A DNA stretch of 64,000 nt from Faecalicatena_A orotica (GTDB lineage: Bacteria > Bacillota > Clostridia > Lachnospirales > Lachnospiraceae): assembly GCF_040545875.1 (NCBI RefSeq), contig NZ_JBEPMR010000008.1. One strand, written 5' to 3'. The notes beneath the pieces were generated by a model. The model was not told where the DNA came from and did not search any database. It worked only from the letters and a program-made list of their open reading frames with translations. The position numbers and the translations under genes were made by a program. Of the stretch, positions 1 to 9,220 are shown piece after piece. How positions within the stretch are numbered: position 1 is the stretch's first letter; every line of letters starts with the position of its first letter.

Positions 1-1
1 G

Positions 2-310
2 CTGGCGCAGATGCACAAAATGAACATGGAAAAACTGTTGGAATTCAGGCAAGATTATGATTACATCTGGCCTGCACATAATGGTGTTCCACTCTATCCT
101 GACAGGTATATACAGGATTTTATAGAATTAGACAAGCTAATCATAGAAGGCAGACAGCAGGTGATGGAGGATACGGCAGGATTCGGGTTTCCCGCAGATA
201 ATCAGACGATAGTGAATCCATTTCAGGATTATGGAAAATTATGCCGTACGCAGTATGGAACTGCGTCTGTGATTTATTCGGAATCTTCCGTAGTTTATCA
301 TAATAAGTAA
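2..310 (+). CDS. Metallo-beta-lactamase-fold hydrolase, C-terminal part (5' cut by window)
   Basis: Only the last ~102 codons are present and the reading frame is open from base 2. The visible WPAHNG segment resembles the C-terminal part of MBL-fold hydrolases, where a late histidine in a (P)AHG-like motif binds the second metal. The rest is a helical and strand tail ending in VVYHNK. The Zn-binding HxHxDH motif would lie upstream of the window, so substrate and activity cannot be judged. It may be the first gene of the amino-sugar region that follows, 96 bp before the GPH transporter. Assignment rests on one short motif and general shape. Confidence 0.5.
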   Translation: MAQMHKMNMEKLLEFRQDYDYIWPAHNGVPLYPDRYIQDFIELDKLIIEGRQQVMEDTAGFGFPADNQTIVNPFQDYGKLCRTQYGTASVIYSESSVVYHNK

Positions 311-406
311 AAGGATAATAGTGTTTGTGGATTATGAACAGTTGCAGTAATATCAGGAAATGATGGAACTTGAAGAAAATGTTTAAAAGAAACAGGGGGA
401 TTTTAT

Positions 407-1768
407 ATGGAACATAATAAAACGTATACGGAGAATATAACGCTGGTAGAAAAAATTGCTCTGATGCTTGGCGGTATGGGAGGGGTACCACTTTTTGCAA
501 TTATTTCGGGATTTCTTACATACTTTTACACGAATGTTATCGGCTTGAATGCGGGTGTAGTCGGAGCAATCATTTTAGTATCAAAGGTATTTGACGGTGT
601 ATCCGACTTGATTTTCGGCAATATTATTGATAAGACAAGGACAAAATACGGGGTCTGCAGACCGTGGGTTATGCGGATTGCTTTCTTCGGGGCAATTGGC
701 ATTCTGGCATTGTTTACGGTGCCTGACATTGGAACAACAGGGCAGTTTATCTATGTTTTTATCAGCTATAACTTATCACAGACTGTTATCTATACTATCA
801 TGCAGTTGTCTGTCATCAGTCTTCCGACCTATATGACCCGTGATACTGTCCAGAGAACCGGTCTTTTTGTCTGGGGCAGTATTGGCCAGAGTATTATGAC
901 AATCATCATCACGAGCGTCACATTGAGCCTGGTTTCGGCTTTTGGCGGCGGCCAGAAAGCATGGATCATGGCGGGATGTATTTATGCAGTCATGAGTGCG
1001 GTCTTCTTATTTGTAACAGGCTGGGTATGTATAGAGAGAGTAAACCCAGATGAGATTGCAGGAAAAGAAGCAAAAGTTCCTTTCCTGACCGTGTTGAAGA
1101 GTATTTTAAAAAACAAATACTGGTTTGAAGTACTTGGCATTGTAGTAGTAGGAGCGGGGGTTTATGCGTCGAGCCTGCAGATGCACACGTATTATGCACA
1201 ATATATTCTGGGAGACATCAATATTGCCAGCATATTAAATATGGCATATACGATTCCACTGCTGGTTGTCGGGTTCTTACTTCTGCCGCTTAGCCAGCAT
1301 GTGGGTAAAAAGACTATTATGCTTACCGGAATCGGTATCCAGCTTCTTGGATGTATCTTGATTATCATTGTTCCCAGAGTGCTTCCGGTGCTGATACTGG
1401 CAACTGTTATGAAGAGTATCGGGCAGAGCTGCGCGGCAACGATGTACCAGCCTATGCTCGGTGATGCGATTGAATATGGGCAGTGGAAAACAGGCATCAG
1501 GAGTCAGGCGGCAATGATGGGGGCAAACGGGGCAGGACAGAAGATCGGGCAGGGCCTTGTTTCAGCAGTACTTGGAGGTGTTATGGCTATGGCCGGCTTT
1601 AATGGAACCGCGGCGGTCCAGTCTTCTCAGGCAATCGGAAGTGTGTCGGGATTATTCCTTTTTATCCCGCTCGCATTTACAGTAATAGAATTTATCATTG
1701 CATATCTATATGATCTGGACAAACATTTTAGCAGCATTATGAAGGACCTTCAGGAGAGAAACAAATAG
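407..1768 (+). CDS. GPH-family sugar:cation symporter (MelB/YicJ-like)
   Basis: This 453-residue polytopic membrane protein has about 12 hydrophobic segments and should import a glycoside, pentoside or hexuronide with H+ or Na+. The family signature after TM2 is clear: DGVSDLIFGNIIDKTRTKYG followed by CRPWV (residues ~65-90), matching the D-x3-DP-x-G-x4-D-x-T-x-S-R-x-GR-x-RPW pattern of the GPH branch of MFS. A GGGGG-type ribosome site sits 8 nt before the ATG. It is 30 bp upstream of a ChbG/YdjC deacetylase and probably co-transcribed with it, so an acetylated amino-sugar oligosaccharide is a reasonable but unproven substrate. Length is normal for the family. Confidence 0.88.
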   Translation: MEHNKTYTENITLVEKIALMLGGMGGVPLFAIISGFLTYFYTNVIGLNAGVVGAIILVSKVFDGVSDLIFGNIIDKTRTKYGVCRPWVMRIAFFGAIGILALFTVPDIGTTGQFIYVFISYNLSQTVIYTIMQLSVISLPTYMTRDTVQRTGLFVWGSIGQSIMTIIITSVTLSLVSAFGGGQKAWIMAGCIYAVMSAVFLFVTGWVCIERVNPDEIAGKEAKVPFLTVLKSILKNKYWFEVLGIVVVGAGVYASSLQMHTYYAQYILGDINIASILNMAYTIPLLVVGFLLLPLSQHVGKKTIMLTGIGIQLLGCILIIIVPRVLPVLILATVMKSIGQSCAATMYQPMLGDAIEYGQWKTGIRSQAAMMGANGAGQKIGQGLVSAVLGGVMAMAGFNGTAAVQSSQAIGSVSGLFLFIPLAFTVIEFIIAYLYDLDKHFSSIMKDLQERNK

Positions 1769-1798
1769 GCAGTATCAGTTATGTGGAAAGGGGATAAA

Positions 1799-2626
1799 AT
1801 GAAGTATCTAATTACAAGAGCAGATGATTTCGGAAGTGCACTGTCAGCGAATCATGCAATGATTCAGGCAGTCGAATATGGAAACTATATAAAAAATGTT
1901 TCCTGTATGGTGGCGGCACCTAGGATAGAAGAGGGATTGGACAGACTGATTGGGTTGAAAAAGAAAAAAGAATTTTGCATTGGCCTGCATGCGGTATTGA
2001 ATAGTGAATGGGAGAGTATACACTATAAAAGTGTGCTGTCCCCTGAAACAATCCCTTCTCTAGTCGATTCAAACGGAATCTTTGCGTTCCATCCGATGAA
2101 GTATCAGGAGAAAATGCCGGATGTGGGGGAAGCGGTTCGTGAAATTTCAGCCCAGTTGGATAAACTGGCAAAACTAGGGGTATGTGCAGACTATGTAGAT
2201 ACACATATGCTGCCGGAGGCGGCTGTGCCGGGGCTGTTGGATGCACTTTCAGAATTTATCAAATCGAAGGGACTGATTGACCAGAGATATTTCTATACGT
2301 TTCCGAGGGCCCACCAGCCAGAATTAAGCGGCAGAGCAATGCCGGAAGAGGATTTGGCAGCATACAGGGAATGGTTCCAGACGTTTGAGGAAGAAAAACA
2401 GTATATCAATATTCTGCATCCGGCTTTCTATTCAGAAGAAACGGAATTATTCTGCAACAGTGTGCTAACAGGAAACCAGACTGCAAAGACGAGAGACGCA
2501 GAACAGAGAGTTATAAACAGCTGGGTTCTGGAAGAATACTGTGAGCGGATGGATATCAAACTGTTAAAATATACAGAAGCGGTACCTCAGGGAGATACTA
2601 CGATGGAGGCTGTAAAATACTTCTAA
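1799..2626 (+). CDS. ChbG/YdjC-family carbohydrate deacetylase
   Basis: A 275-residue protein of the YdjC/ChbG fold, metal-dependent N-deacetylases acting on chitooligosaccharides and other acetylated sugars. Visible family motifs are RADDFG near the N-terminus (metal-binding Asp pair), IGLHAVLN (metal-binding His, residue ~60) and VDTHMLPE (~residue 125). I place the start at 1799 because GGAAAGGGG lies just before that ATG; the in-frame ATG at 1781 overlaps this ribosome site. It follows the GPH symporter by 30 bp and is closed by a strong terminator. Together they look like an import-plus-deacetylation unit for an acetylated sugar. The exact substrate is not evident. Confidence 0.85.
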   Translation: MKYLITRADDFGSALSANHAMIQAVEYGNYIKNVSCMVAAPRIEEGLDRLIGLKKKKEFCIGLHAVLNSEWESIHYKSVLSPETIPSLVDSNGIFAFHPMKYQEKMPDVGEAVREISAQLDKLAKLGVCADYVDTHMLPEAAVPGLLDALSEFIKSKGLIDQRYFYTFPRAHQPELSGRAMPEEDLAAYREWFQTFEEEKQYINILHPAFYSEETELFCNSVLTGNQTAKTRDAEQRVINSWVLEEYCERMDIKLLKYTEAVPQGDTTMEAVKYF

Positions 2627-2634
2627 TATAAAAG

Positions 2635-2683
2635 GGAGCACTCTGGTTTACAAATTTACCTGTAAACCAGAGTGCTCCTTTTT
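2635..2683 (+). terminator. Intrinsic terminator after ChbG gene
   Basis: Perfect 18-bp inverted repeat (2635-2652 with 2661-2678, 8-nt loop) followed directly by TTTTT. It ends the GPH-ChbG unit and separates it from the ROK regulator gene. Confidence 0.93.
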
Positions 2684-2710
2684 AGTATAGCGTTTTTTCC
2701 CAGTCTGGTT

Positions 2711-2745
2711 TATAATTAGTTATGAAAATATGTTATAAAACTAAT
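2711..2745 (+). promoter_or_regulatory. Likely promoter/operator of ROK regulator gene
   Basis: A TATAAT box (2711-2716) is followed by the inverted repeat ATTAGTT (2715-2721) ... AACTAAT (2739-2745) centred ~40 bp before the ROK start codon. The palindrome overlaps the expected transcription start, which would suit autoregulation. No good -35 box is visible, so this is tentative. Confidence 0.4.
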
Positions 2746-2766
2746 AAATGGAAAGGAACATAGCCG

Positions 2767-3996
2767 ATGGGAGAGAAAAGAAGAGCAGCATTACCATCCA
2801 ACTTAAGACGTAAGAATTATTTATCCATATTGAATATATTCCGTACTGGCAAGGCTTTGTCGGCAAATGACATTTCGTACCAGACAGGGATCAGCCGTGC
2901 CACGGTGATGAAAGCCATTAACAGCTTTATTTCCAAGGGGCTTGTGGAATCCGCAGGAAAAGGGGATTCCACGGAAATTGGAGGAAAGAAGCCGGAGCTG
3001 TTTCGATTCTGTATGAATAGATATCTGCTCTGTATTGGATTGTGGAGTACGGAAATGGTTGTTGCACTGTATGATCTGACAAACACACTGATTGCACAGA
3101 AAACGGCAAATTATAATATGAAAGACGATGTCCATACATTTCTCGATACGATTCAGAGAGCAGCGGAGAACCTGCTGAATGAGGTGAACAGCGAAAGTGA
3201 ACTGCTATATGGAGTCAGCCTTTGTCTTGGAGGCTATCTGGATGAAGAGACCGGAGTCCTCCAGTATTCGATCCTGACGCCTGAATGGGGGAAAAAGGTC
3301 CCTCTGAGGCAGCTGCTTTCCGAGCGATTTCCAAATGCCGAGATTACAGTGGATAATGTGGCACGAATGTCAGCCTGTGCGGCGGTTCTGGATAATCCGG
3401 AGTATCTGGATAAAAGGGTCGCGACCATTTATACGGACATCGGTGTGTCGGCCTGCTACATAAACCGGGGACATGTAGAACATGGTGCCCGTTCCCTGAT
3501 CGGCGAAATCGGTCTGACTGCAGTGGCACTCAATAGTGCAAAGGCATATGAATCAACGGCACCGGCCCTGTTTTCCACACTTATAAACGATCATACAATC
3601 TGTGGGGAAATACTGGAAAACAAGGAGAAACTCAAGACGAGTGTCCTGAGCAGGTATCAGGATGACCTGAGAATAGATCATGTATTTAAATCCGCGGAAG
3701 AAGGCGATTCATTTGCAAAAGAGACCGTTCGGAAAACCGCATGGCTGTTTTCTGCTGTACTAAACAATATGATTGTAAACTTTGATCCGGATTGTGTTAT
3801 CATGCAGGGAACATACTCCCGGGCCGGCGAGTGGTTTGACCAGTGCCTGAGGGAGGGGCTGGAATGCTTCAGCCGGATGACGTCAGCGTCTGGACTGGAA
3901 ATCATATATGATCAAAGATCCCTGATATCCCTCCAGATGAGCGGGATGACAAAGGTGATGAGCAGAAAATTTTTCTCATCTGAGGAGTGGCTGTGA
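2767..3996 (+). CDS. ROK-family transcriptional regulator (NagC/XylR type)
   Basis: 409 residues. An N-terminal winged helix-turn-helix (residues ~15-70, with ANDISYQTGISRATVMKAIN as the recognition region) precedes a ROK sugar-kinase-like domain of ~300 residues. The kinase domain has a partly degenerate phosphate loop, and the CXCGXXGC zinc motif typical of NagC/Mlc is not obvious. In this family an amino sugar or sugar phosphate releases the protein from DNA. Ribosome site GGAAAGGAAC precedes the ATG. It lies alone between a terminator and the LacI operon. It may control either the GPH-ChbG unit or the kinase/ABC operon downstream. Confidence 0.85.
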   Translation: MGEKRRAALPSNLRRKNYLSILNIFRTGKALSANDISYQTGISRATVMKAINSFISKGLVESAGKGDSTEIGGKKPELFRFCMNRYLLCIGLWSTEMVVALYDLTNTLIAQKTANYNMKDDVHTFLDTIQRAAENLLNEVNSESELLYGVSLCLGGYLDEETGVLQYSILTPEWGKKVPLRQLLSERFPNAEITVDNVARMSACAAVLDNPEYLDKRVATIYTDIGVSACYINRGHVEHGARSLIGEIGLTAVALNSAKAYESTAPALFSTLINDHTICGEILENKEKLKTSVLSRYQDDLRIDHVFKSAEEGDSFAKETVRKTAWLFSAVLNNMIVNFDPDCVIMQGTYSRAGEWFDQCLREGLECFSRMTSASGLEIIYDQRSLISLQMSGMTKVMSRKFFSSEEWL

Positions 3997-4077
3997 CCAA
4001 AGGTAGATAAATGTAACAAAAATAACCAACAAAAAATAGTAAAAAGTAATAAAAATAAGCAAATTACCTAAAAGCAA

Positions 4078-4167
4078 TTGACAATAAAATGAGTAATGCC
4101 TATAATAAAATCACAACTTGAGAACGTTCTCAAGTTTTTAATTAAAGATAATTGAGAACGTTCTCAA
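4078..4167 (+). promoter_or_regulatory. Consensus promoter with two LacI-type operators
   Basis: TTGACA (4078-4083), a 17-bp spacer and TATAAT (4101-4106) form a textbook vegetative promoter. Just downstream are a 22-bp perfect palindrome (4115-4136, core TTGAGAACGTTCTCAA) and a second copy of the 16-bp core (4152-4167), 34 bp centre to centre. The CG-centred palindrome is typical of LacI-family operators. The sites lie over the start of transcription and in the leader of the LacI gene, so repression by its own product is the simple reading. Confidence 0.9.
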
Positions 4168-4195
4168 AAATGGAGAGATGAAAGGGGGAACCAGA

Positions 4196-5224
4196 ATGGA
4201 ACCCAATATTACAATAGAGGATGTGGCAAAGCTGGCAGGTGTATCAAGGGCTACAGCGGGCAGAGTTGTCGGTGGCTATGGGAATGTATCTGCGAAAAGC
4301 CGTGAAAAAGTGATGAAAGCAGTACAGGAGCTGGATTACAGGCCGAATCTTGTAGCACAAGGGCTGAGAGGCCAGAGCACGAAAACAATAGCAGTTATTT
4401 TAGGCAGTATAAAGAATAATTACTGTAACAAACTGATTTATGCGGTAGAGAAAGAGGCCCAGAAGTATGGATATAACGTCATTGTGTGTAATACCCATGA
4501 AGATATTGCACAGGAAGTAGGGCATCTTCAGAATATGTACGGACGCCACGTGGATGGTGTGATCCTGATGTCGGCATGTAAAAGCGGCGATGAGTTGAAA
4601 GAACAGCACAGAGATCTTTATCAGGGAAAAACCCCTATTGTATTTGTGGATAGACGGATTAAAGGGTTGGATTCAAGGGTGATTCAAAGCAATAATGCAG
4701 AGGCCTCCTATCAGGCCGCAAAGTATCTGCTGGAGCTGGGCCATCGAAACATAGCCGTACTGGCAACAGACGAATATTCTACAGTGAATGAGAGAATTAA
4801 GGGATATAAACGGGCACTGGGTGAATATGGAATCGAATTCAGATCACAGAATCTGGCATTTGCCCCCCATAATGACAAAGAAAAGATACGGCAGGTGACG
4901 GCTACGATTCTGGATGCAGAAGAACGGGCAACCGCATTGTATGTGCTGAATAACAGTCTGTGCATCGGAGTTCTGATGGAATTAAAAGAAAGGCATATGT
5001 CAGTACCGGAAGACCTGTCACTTCTTGTGTGGGATGATGAAGAACTCAATGAACTTCTGGAGATTACCACGGTAGTTCAGCCGATCGAAGAAATTGGAAA
5101 AGTCGCGGTACAGGACTTAATGAGACAGAAAGAAAATATTGCTGATCCGGAAGGCGAGAAACGTGAGGTACTGGATGCTTCCATCGTGTTTCGGCAGTCC
5201 TGCAAAGCGTATGAAAAATGCTAA
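4196..5224 (+). CDS. LacI-family transcriptional repressor
   Basis: 342 residues. The LacI DNA-binding head (ITIEDVAKLAGVSRATAGRV, then the hinge helix ending YRPNLVAQGLRG) is followed by a periplasmic-binding-protein-like effector domain. The start at 4196 is set by AAAGGGGG just upstream; the in-frame ATG at 4178 lies before this ribosome site. It is the first gene of a unit with the anhydro-sugar kinase and an RbsABC-type transporter, behind a promoter with two perfect palindromes. It is therefore most likely the autoregulated local repressor whose inducer is the transported sugar or its phosphate. Confidence 0.93.
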   Translation: MEPNITIEDVAKLAGVSRATAGRVVGGYGNVSAKSREKVMKAVQELDYRPNLVAQGLRGQSTKTIAVILGSIKNNYCNKLIYAVEKEAQKYGYNVIVCNTHEDIAQEVGHLQNMYGRHVDGVILMSACKSGDELKEQHRDLYQGKTPIVFVDRRIKGLDSRVIQSNNAEASYQAAKYLLELGHRNIAVLATDEYSTVNERIKGYKRALGEYGIEFRSQNLAFAPHNDKEKIRQVTATILDAEERATALYVLNNSLCIGVLMELKERHMSVPEDLSLLVWDDEELNELLEITTVVQPIEEIGKVAVQDLMRQKENIADPEGEKREVLDASIVFRQSCKAYEKC

Positions 5225-5245
5225 TAACACTTTCAGGAGTGTTAT
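5224..5245 (+). other. Short hairpin between LacI and kinase genes
   Basis: ATAACACT (5224-5231) pairs with AGTGTTAT (5238-5245) around a 6-nt loop. There is no T-run, so it is more likely an mRNA processing or stability element than a terminator. Confidence 0.35.
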
Positions 5246-5273
5246 AAATAAACAAATTCAAGGAGGAAGAAAA

Positions 5274-6506
5274 ATGGATTTAATTATGGGAATGAACAGC
5301 GGCTCATCATTTGACGGAATCGATGTGATTCTGGCAGAAACAGAGCTGGACAGTGACGGCTTTCCGAAGGCTCCCCGCTTTATCTGCGGAGGTTCTTATG
5401 ACTGGCCTGACGAGGTAACGAAGATTGTAAGAGATGCTTTTGAGAACCGTGTAGATATGGTCGGCATCAACAGGCTGAATTACATCTGCGGTGCCGTGTT
5501 TGCAGAAAAGGCGGTTCAGTTTATGAAGGAGAATCATATTGATCCGCTGGATATCAAAGTATTAGGACTGGATACACAGACCATTTATCAGGAACAGCCA
5601 GACCATGCGAAAATTGCAGCTATGACGGAGGAGGAAAAATCTGACTGGCTGCACAGGTGGCTGAATGGCCCGTATCCGGCAGGGATGCAGATGGGTGATA
5701 ATTCGGTTATCGCGAATCTTACCAATATCGATACCGTTACACACTTCAGACCTGCGGACCATGTCTGGGGAGGCGCGGCGGCACCGCTGATGCCGTATCT
5801 GGACTTTATATTATTTAGAAAAGAAAAGAATCCGGTTATGACACTAAACATAGGAGGCATTGCAAACCTTCATGTTGCAAGTAAAGACAGAAGGGAAATG
5901 TTTGGTTTTGACACAGGGCCGGGAAATGCAGTTTCAAACTACCTTTGTAAAAAACTGACTGGAAAAGATTATGATAAAGATGGTGAACTGGCAGCAAAAG
6001 GAACCGTAAATGAAGAAATGCTCGATTTCTTTATGCACCATCCATTCTGGGACAGACCGGTACCGAGATCAGGCTGGGTAGGAGACTATAACGAGGAATA
6101 CATAGACAGCGTATTGAAAAAGTTTGGACATCTTGCAACAGAAGACATTCTTGCAACGGCATGTGCGTTCACAGGTGCGGCAGTGGCTAAAAGCATGCTT
6201 GATAACATTCCAAAGGATATTATTGAGAAGACGGATAAGCTTTATGCAAGTGGGGGCGGAGTCAGAAATCCCCAGATTATGAAAGAAATCCAGCAAAGGA
6301 TTCCGGGAAATATAGAAGTTACAACCTCTGCTGAAATCGGTATACCTCCGGAATATAAAGAAGCGGTTAAGTTTGCGACCATCGCTTACTCTACAATCCA
6401 TTGCATACCGGGTAATATTCCAGCAGCAGGCCATGCATCACAGTACTCAATCCTTGGTAAAATAGCTCTGGCACCACGTCATATTGTAGGTGGTCCGCAG
6501 CTCTAA
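5274..6506 (+). CDS. anmK: AnmK-family 1,6-anhydro-N-acetylmuramic acid kinase
   Basis: 410 residues of the AnmK (UPF0075) branch of the ASKHA kinases, which open the 1,6-anhydro ring while phosphorylating, classically turning anhydroMurNAc into MurNAc-6-phosphate. Seen are the N-terminal phosphate loop GMNSGSSFDGIDVILAE, WGGAAAPLMPYLDF, NIGGIANLHV, FDTGPGNAVSNY and the late ASGGGVRNP nucleotide-binding motif. The start at 5274 has AGGAGGAAG 6 nt upstream; longer in-frame starts fall inside the LacI gene. About 40 residues longer than the E. coli enzyme. Co-operonic with an ABC sugar importer, so it may act on imported anhydro-sugar rather than only on recycled wall material. A levoglucosan-like substrate is an alternative. 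Confidence 0.87.
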   Translation: MDLIMGMNSGSSFDGIDVILAETELDSDGFPKAPRFICGGSYDWPDEVTKIVRDAFENRVDMVGINRLNYICGAVFAEKAVQFMKENHIDPLDIKVLGLDTQTIYQEQPDHAKIAAMTEEEKSDWLHRWLNGPYPAGMQMGDNSVIANLTNIDTVTHFRPADHVWGGAAAPLMPYLDFILFRKEKNPVMTLNIGGIANLHVASKDRREMFGFDTGPGNAVSNYLCKKLTGKDYDKDGELAAKGTVNEEMLDFFMHHPFWDRPVPRSGWVGDYNEEYIDSVLKKFGHLATEDILATACAFTGAAVAKSMLDNIPKDIIEKTDKLYASGGGVRNPQIMKEIQQRIPGNIEVTTSAEIGIPPEYKEAVKFATIAYSTIHCIPGNIPAAGHASQYSILGKIALAPRHIVGGPQL

Positions 6507-6603
6507 TTGAATACATAAATAATCATAACATGGCACTAAAAAAAAATCTAGTGGTTTAGCGGGCAATGCGACCTGTCCGTCAGACAAGAAATGGAGAAAA
6601 TAA

Positions 6604-7608
6604 ATGAGGAAGAAAAGAATAGCAGCTTTGTTCTGTGCAGTATCAATGGCAGTCATGTTAGCCGCATGCACAAGTGAGGCACCCGGAAAAAGTTCCGATG
6701 ATACAAAGGATTCCAGCCAGACAAAGAATGAAAATGTAAAAACACCGGAAGAAATTACAATAGGCGTTTCGTTTGGGCAAAATGTTCATCCGTTCTTTGT
6801 TGCCATGCAGAAAGGGATTGAGCAGGCATGTGAGGATAATCATATAAAGAAGTGTAATATCCTGTCTTCAGACAGTTCCCTTGAGACACAGAATTCACAG
6901 ATCGAGAATCTGGTTACAATGGGATGTGATGTTATCCTGCTGAACCCTTATGATTCAGAAGGGGTTGTGAATGCCGTAAGCAATGCGAAAAATGCAGGTG
7001 TGGGTGTATTCACGATGGATGTTGACTGCGAGGGTTCGACTGCGTTTATTGCATCTGACAATAAAGAAATTGGAAAAATGCTGGCAGAATACGTGAAAGA
7101 ACAGCTTGGTGATAAAGGAAAAATTGCAATCATAGATGGTATTACGGTTAGTTCCCTGAAGGATCGTACAGAGGGGTTCAAGGAAGCCCTGGAAGGAAGC
7201 GGAATTGAGATAGTGGCAGAACAGCAGACTGCACATGCGAGAGACACTGCACTGGCTTCTGCAGAGAATATACTGCAGGCAAACCCGGACATAGATGCTT
7301 TCGTTGGTGTCAATGAAAATTCAGGTATGGCAATTTTAAGCGCAGCAACATCTGCAAAGCTGAACCCGCTTATGACAACCGTGGATGCAACCTCTGAAAA
7401 TATGACGGCAATCCGTGACGGCAAGGTAGCAGTCGGAGTCTCCCAGGATCCTTACCAGATGGGATACAAGGCTGTCGAGCAGGCCATCGCATGGTGTCAG
7501 GGAAAATCGGTTGATGAATTTATAGAGGTTCCTGTTGAATATATGAATATTGATAATATTCAGGAATTTATAGACCGTGAAAAAGGATATGGGGTCGAAG
7601 TAGATTAA
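6604..7608 (+). CDS. Sugar ABC transporter substrate-binding lipoprotein (RbsB-like)
   Basis: 334 residues. A lipoprotein signal (basic start, hydrophobic core, LAAC lipobox at Cys22) and a Ser/Asp/Lys-rich linker precede a type I periplasmic-binding domain beginning ITIGVSFGQNVHPFF. It is tethered outside the membrane and should deliver a sugar to the RbsA/RbsC pair encoded next. GGAGAAAATAA precedes the ATG. It follows the AnmK-like kinase by 97 bp with no clear terminator between. The context points to an anhydro-sugar or amino sugar, but the sequence alone does not show it. Confidence 0.9.
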   Translation: MRKKRIAALFCAVSMAVMLAACTSEAPGKSSDDTKDSSQTKNENVKTPEEITIGVSFGQNVHPFFVAMQKGIEQACEDNHIKKCNILSSDSSLETQNSQIENLVTMGCDVILLNPYDSEGVVNAVSNAKNAGVGVFTMDVDCEGSTAFIASDNKEIGKMLAEYVKEQLGDKGKIAIIDGITVSSLKDRTEGFKEALEGSGIEIVAEQQTAHARDTALASAENILQANPDIDAFVGVNENSGMAILSAATSAKLNPLMTTVDATSENMTAIRDGKVAVGVSQDPYQMGYKAVEQAIAWCQGKSVDEFIEVPVEYMNIDNIQEFIDREKGYGVEVD

Positions 7609-7627
7609 TGATTAGCTGAAAGTGTTG

Positions 7628-7676
7628 AAGAGACCGCCATAAAATGAATTTATGTTATTTTGCGGCGGTCTCTTTG
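7628..7676 (+). terminator. Attenuating hairpin between binding-protein and ATPase genes
   Basis: AAGAGACCGCC (7628-7638) pairs with GGCGGTCTCTT (7664-7674), with extra AAAAT/ATTTT pairing inside. Only a short T-run follows. Such a leaky terminator would give more binding protein than transporter subunits from one transcript. Confidence 0.65.
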
Positions 7677-7699
7677 ACTATAAATGAAGAGGTGAAGAG

Positions 7700-9220
7700 A
7701 TGTCGGATGTAATCGTAAAAATGGAGGGAATTTCGAAGGCGTTTGCAGGTATCAAGGCTTTGGACAATGTGCAGATAGAACTGCGCAAGGGTGAAGTTCA
7801 TGCACTGATGGGGGAAAACGGGGCCGGGAAATCAACTCTGATGAAAATTATGACAGGTGTTTACACAAAAGACGAAGGCACAATGTATCTCTTGAATGAG
7901 GATAGCGGCCGGATGGAAGAAATCGAAATGAAATCACCGCTTATGGCCCAGAAGGAGGGGCTGAGCATGGTATTTCAAGAACTAAACCTGTTGGAGAATA
8001 TGAATATTGCTGAAAATATTTTTATCGGCAGAGAGCCTGTTGGAAAATCAAAGTTTATCAATAAAGAGGAACTGAATAAAAGGGCATCTCAGGAACTTGC
8101 GAAAGTAAAGCTGGATATCCGCCCGGATACTCCGGTTTCCGGCCTGAGCTGCGGGCAGATGCAGTGTGTGGAAATTGCAAAGGCATTATCCTTTCAGGCC
8201 AGAGTCGTTGTTTTTGATGAACCGACGGCAAGCCTTTCTGAAAAGGAGTCGCAGGTATTATTTCAGATCATTGAGGAATTAAAGTCACAGGGAGTATGTA
8301 TTGTCTATATCTCACACAGAATGGAAGAGGTGTTTGAATTATCTGACCGGATCACTGTATTCAGGAACGGAACCTATATCGATACAGTTGAAACGAGCCG
8401 AGTAACTGAGGCTGACCTGATCAAAATGATGATCGGACATGATATTGCAGGAAAAAAAGAATGCGGAAGTGCATTTATAAATCAGGACCAGGTTATCATG
8501 GAAGTAAAAGATGTAGTGGTATACCCGGAAAGCCGCCCGGTCAGTTTTAAACTATATGAAAAGGAAATACTGGGATTTTTCGGACTTGTCGGTGCAGGGC
8601 GGACAGAACTGATGAGGAAAATATTTGGCATCGATCCGATAGGAGAAGGTGAAATTTACATAAAGAACAATAAAGTACACATTACTTCCCCAAAAGATGC
8701 GATTTCAGCAGGAATCGGACTTGTCCCGGAGGACAGGAAAGGGCTGGGACTGATACTGGGAATGAGCATCAAGGATAATATGTTGATTTCTAAACTGGGA
8801 CAGCTGAAAAGCGGCTGGCTGAACCGGCGGGTATTAAAACAAATCACAGGCAGCTATATCAGTGACCTTGGGATATCTCTTCGTAATGAGGAACAGGCAG
8901 TTAAAGAATTAAGCGGGGGAAACCAGCAGAAAGTAGTAATTGCAAAATGGCTTGCCATGACTCCTGATATTTTAATTCTGGATGAGCCTACACGCGGAAT
9001 TGATATCGGCGCAAAAAGTGAAATATATGCATTGATGAGGAAACTGACGGAATCCGGGAAAAGTATCATCATGATTTCCTCTGAAATTGCAGAGGTCATG
9101 CAGGTCAGCGACCGCATCATTGTCATGCATGAAGGCAATATTTCTGGGGAGATTACGGCGGAAGAGGTAACGAAGAATAATATAATGCAGGCTGCGTTTG
9201 GAGGAATAGAAAATGAATAA
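7700..9220 (+). CDS. Sugar ABC transporter ATP-binding protein (RbsA/MglA-like)
   Basis: 506 residues with two fused nucleotide-binding domains, as usual for the CUT2 family. The first half has GENGAGKST (Walker A, ~residue 41), a slightly changed signature LSCGQMQ, and VVFDEPTASLS (Walker B). The second half has the normally degenerate loop GLVGAGRTE, the intact signature LSGGNQQK and LILDEPTRGIDIG. It powers uptake by the permease encoded next, with which it overlaps by 8 bp. Confidence 0.95.
   Translation: MSDVIVKMEGISKAFAGIKALDNVQIELRKGEVHALMGENGAGKSTLMKIMTGVYTKDEGTMYLLNEDSGRMEEIEMKSPLMAQKEGLSMVFQELNLLENMNIAENIFIGREPVGKSKFINKEELNKRASQELAKVKLDIRPDTPVSGLSCGQMQCVEIAKALSFQARVVVFDEPTASLSEKESQVLFQIIEELKSQGVCIVYISHRMEEVFELSDRITVFRNGTYIDTVETSRVTEADLIKMMIGHDIAGKKECGSAFINQDQVIMEVKDVVVYPESRPVSFKLYEKEILGFFGLVGAGRTELMRKIFGIDPIGEGEIYIKNNKVHITSPKDAISAGIGLVPEDRKGLGLILGMSIKDNMLISKLGQLKSGWLNRRVLKQITGSYISDLGISLRNEEQAVKELSGGNQQKVVIAKWLAMTPDILILDEPTRGIDIGAKSEIYALMRKLTESGKSIIMISSEIAEVMQVSDRIIVMHEGNISGEITAEEVTKNNIMQAAFGGIENE

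Noticed and set aside
5139..5273. Upstream extension of the AnmK reading frame
   Set aside because: It lies inside the LacI gene in another frame; the AGGAGGAAG before 5274 and the conserved N-terminus decide the start.
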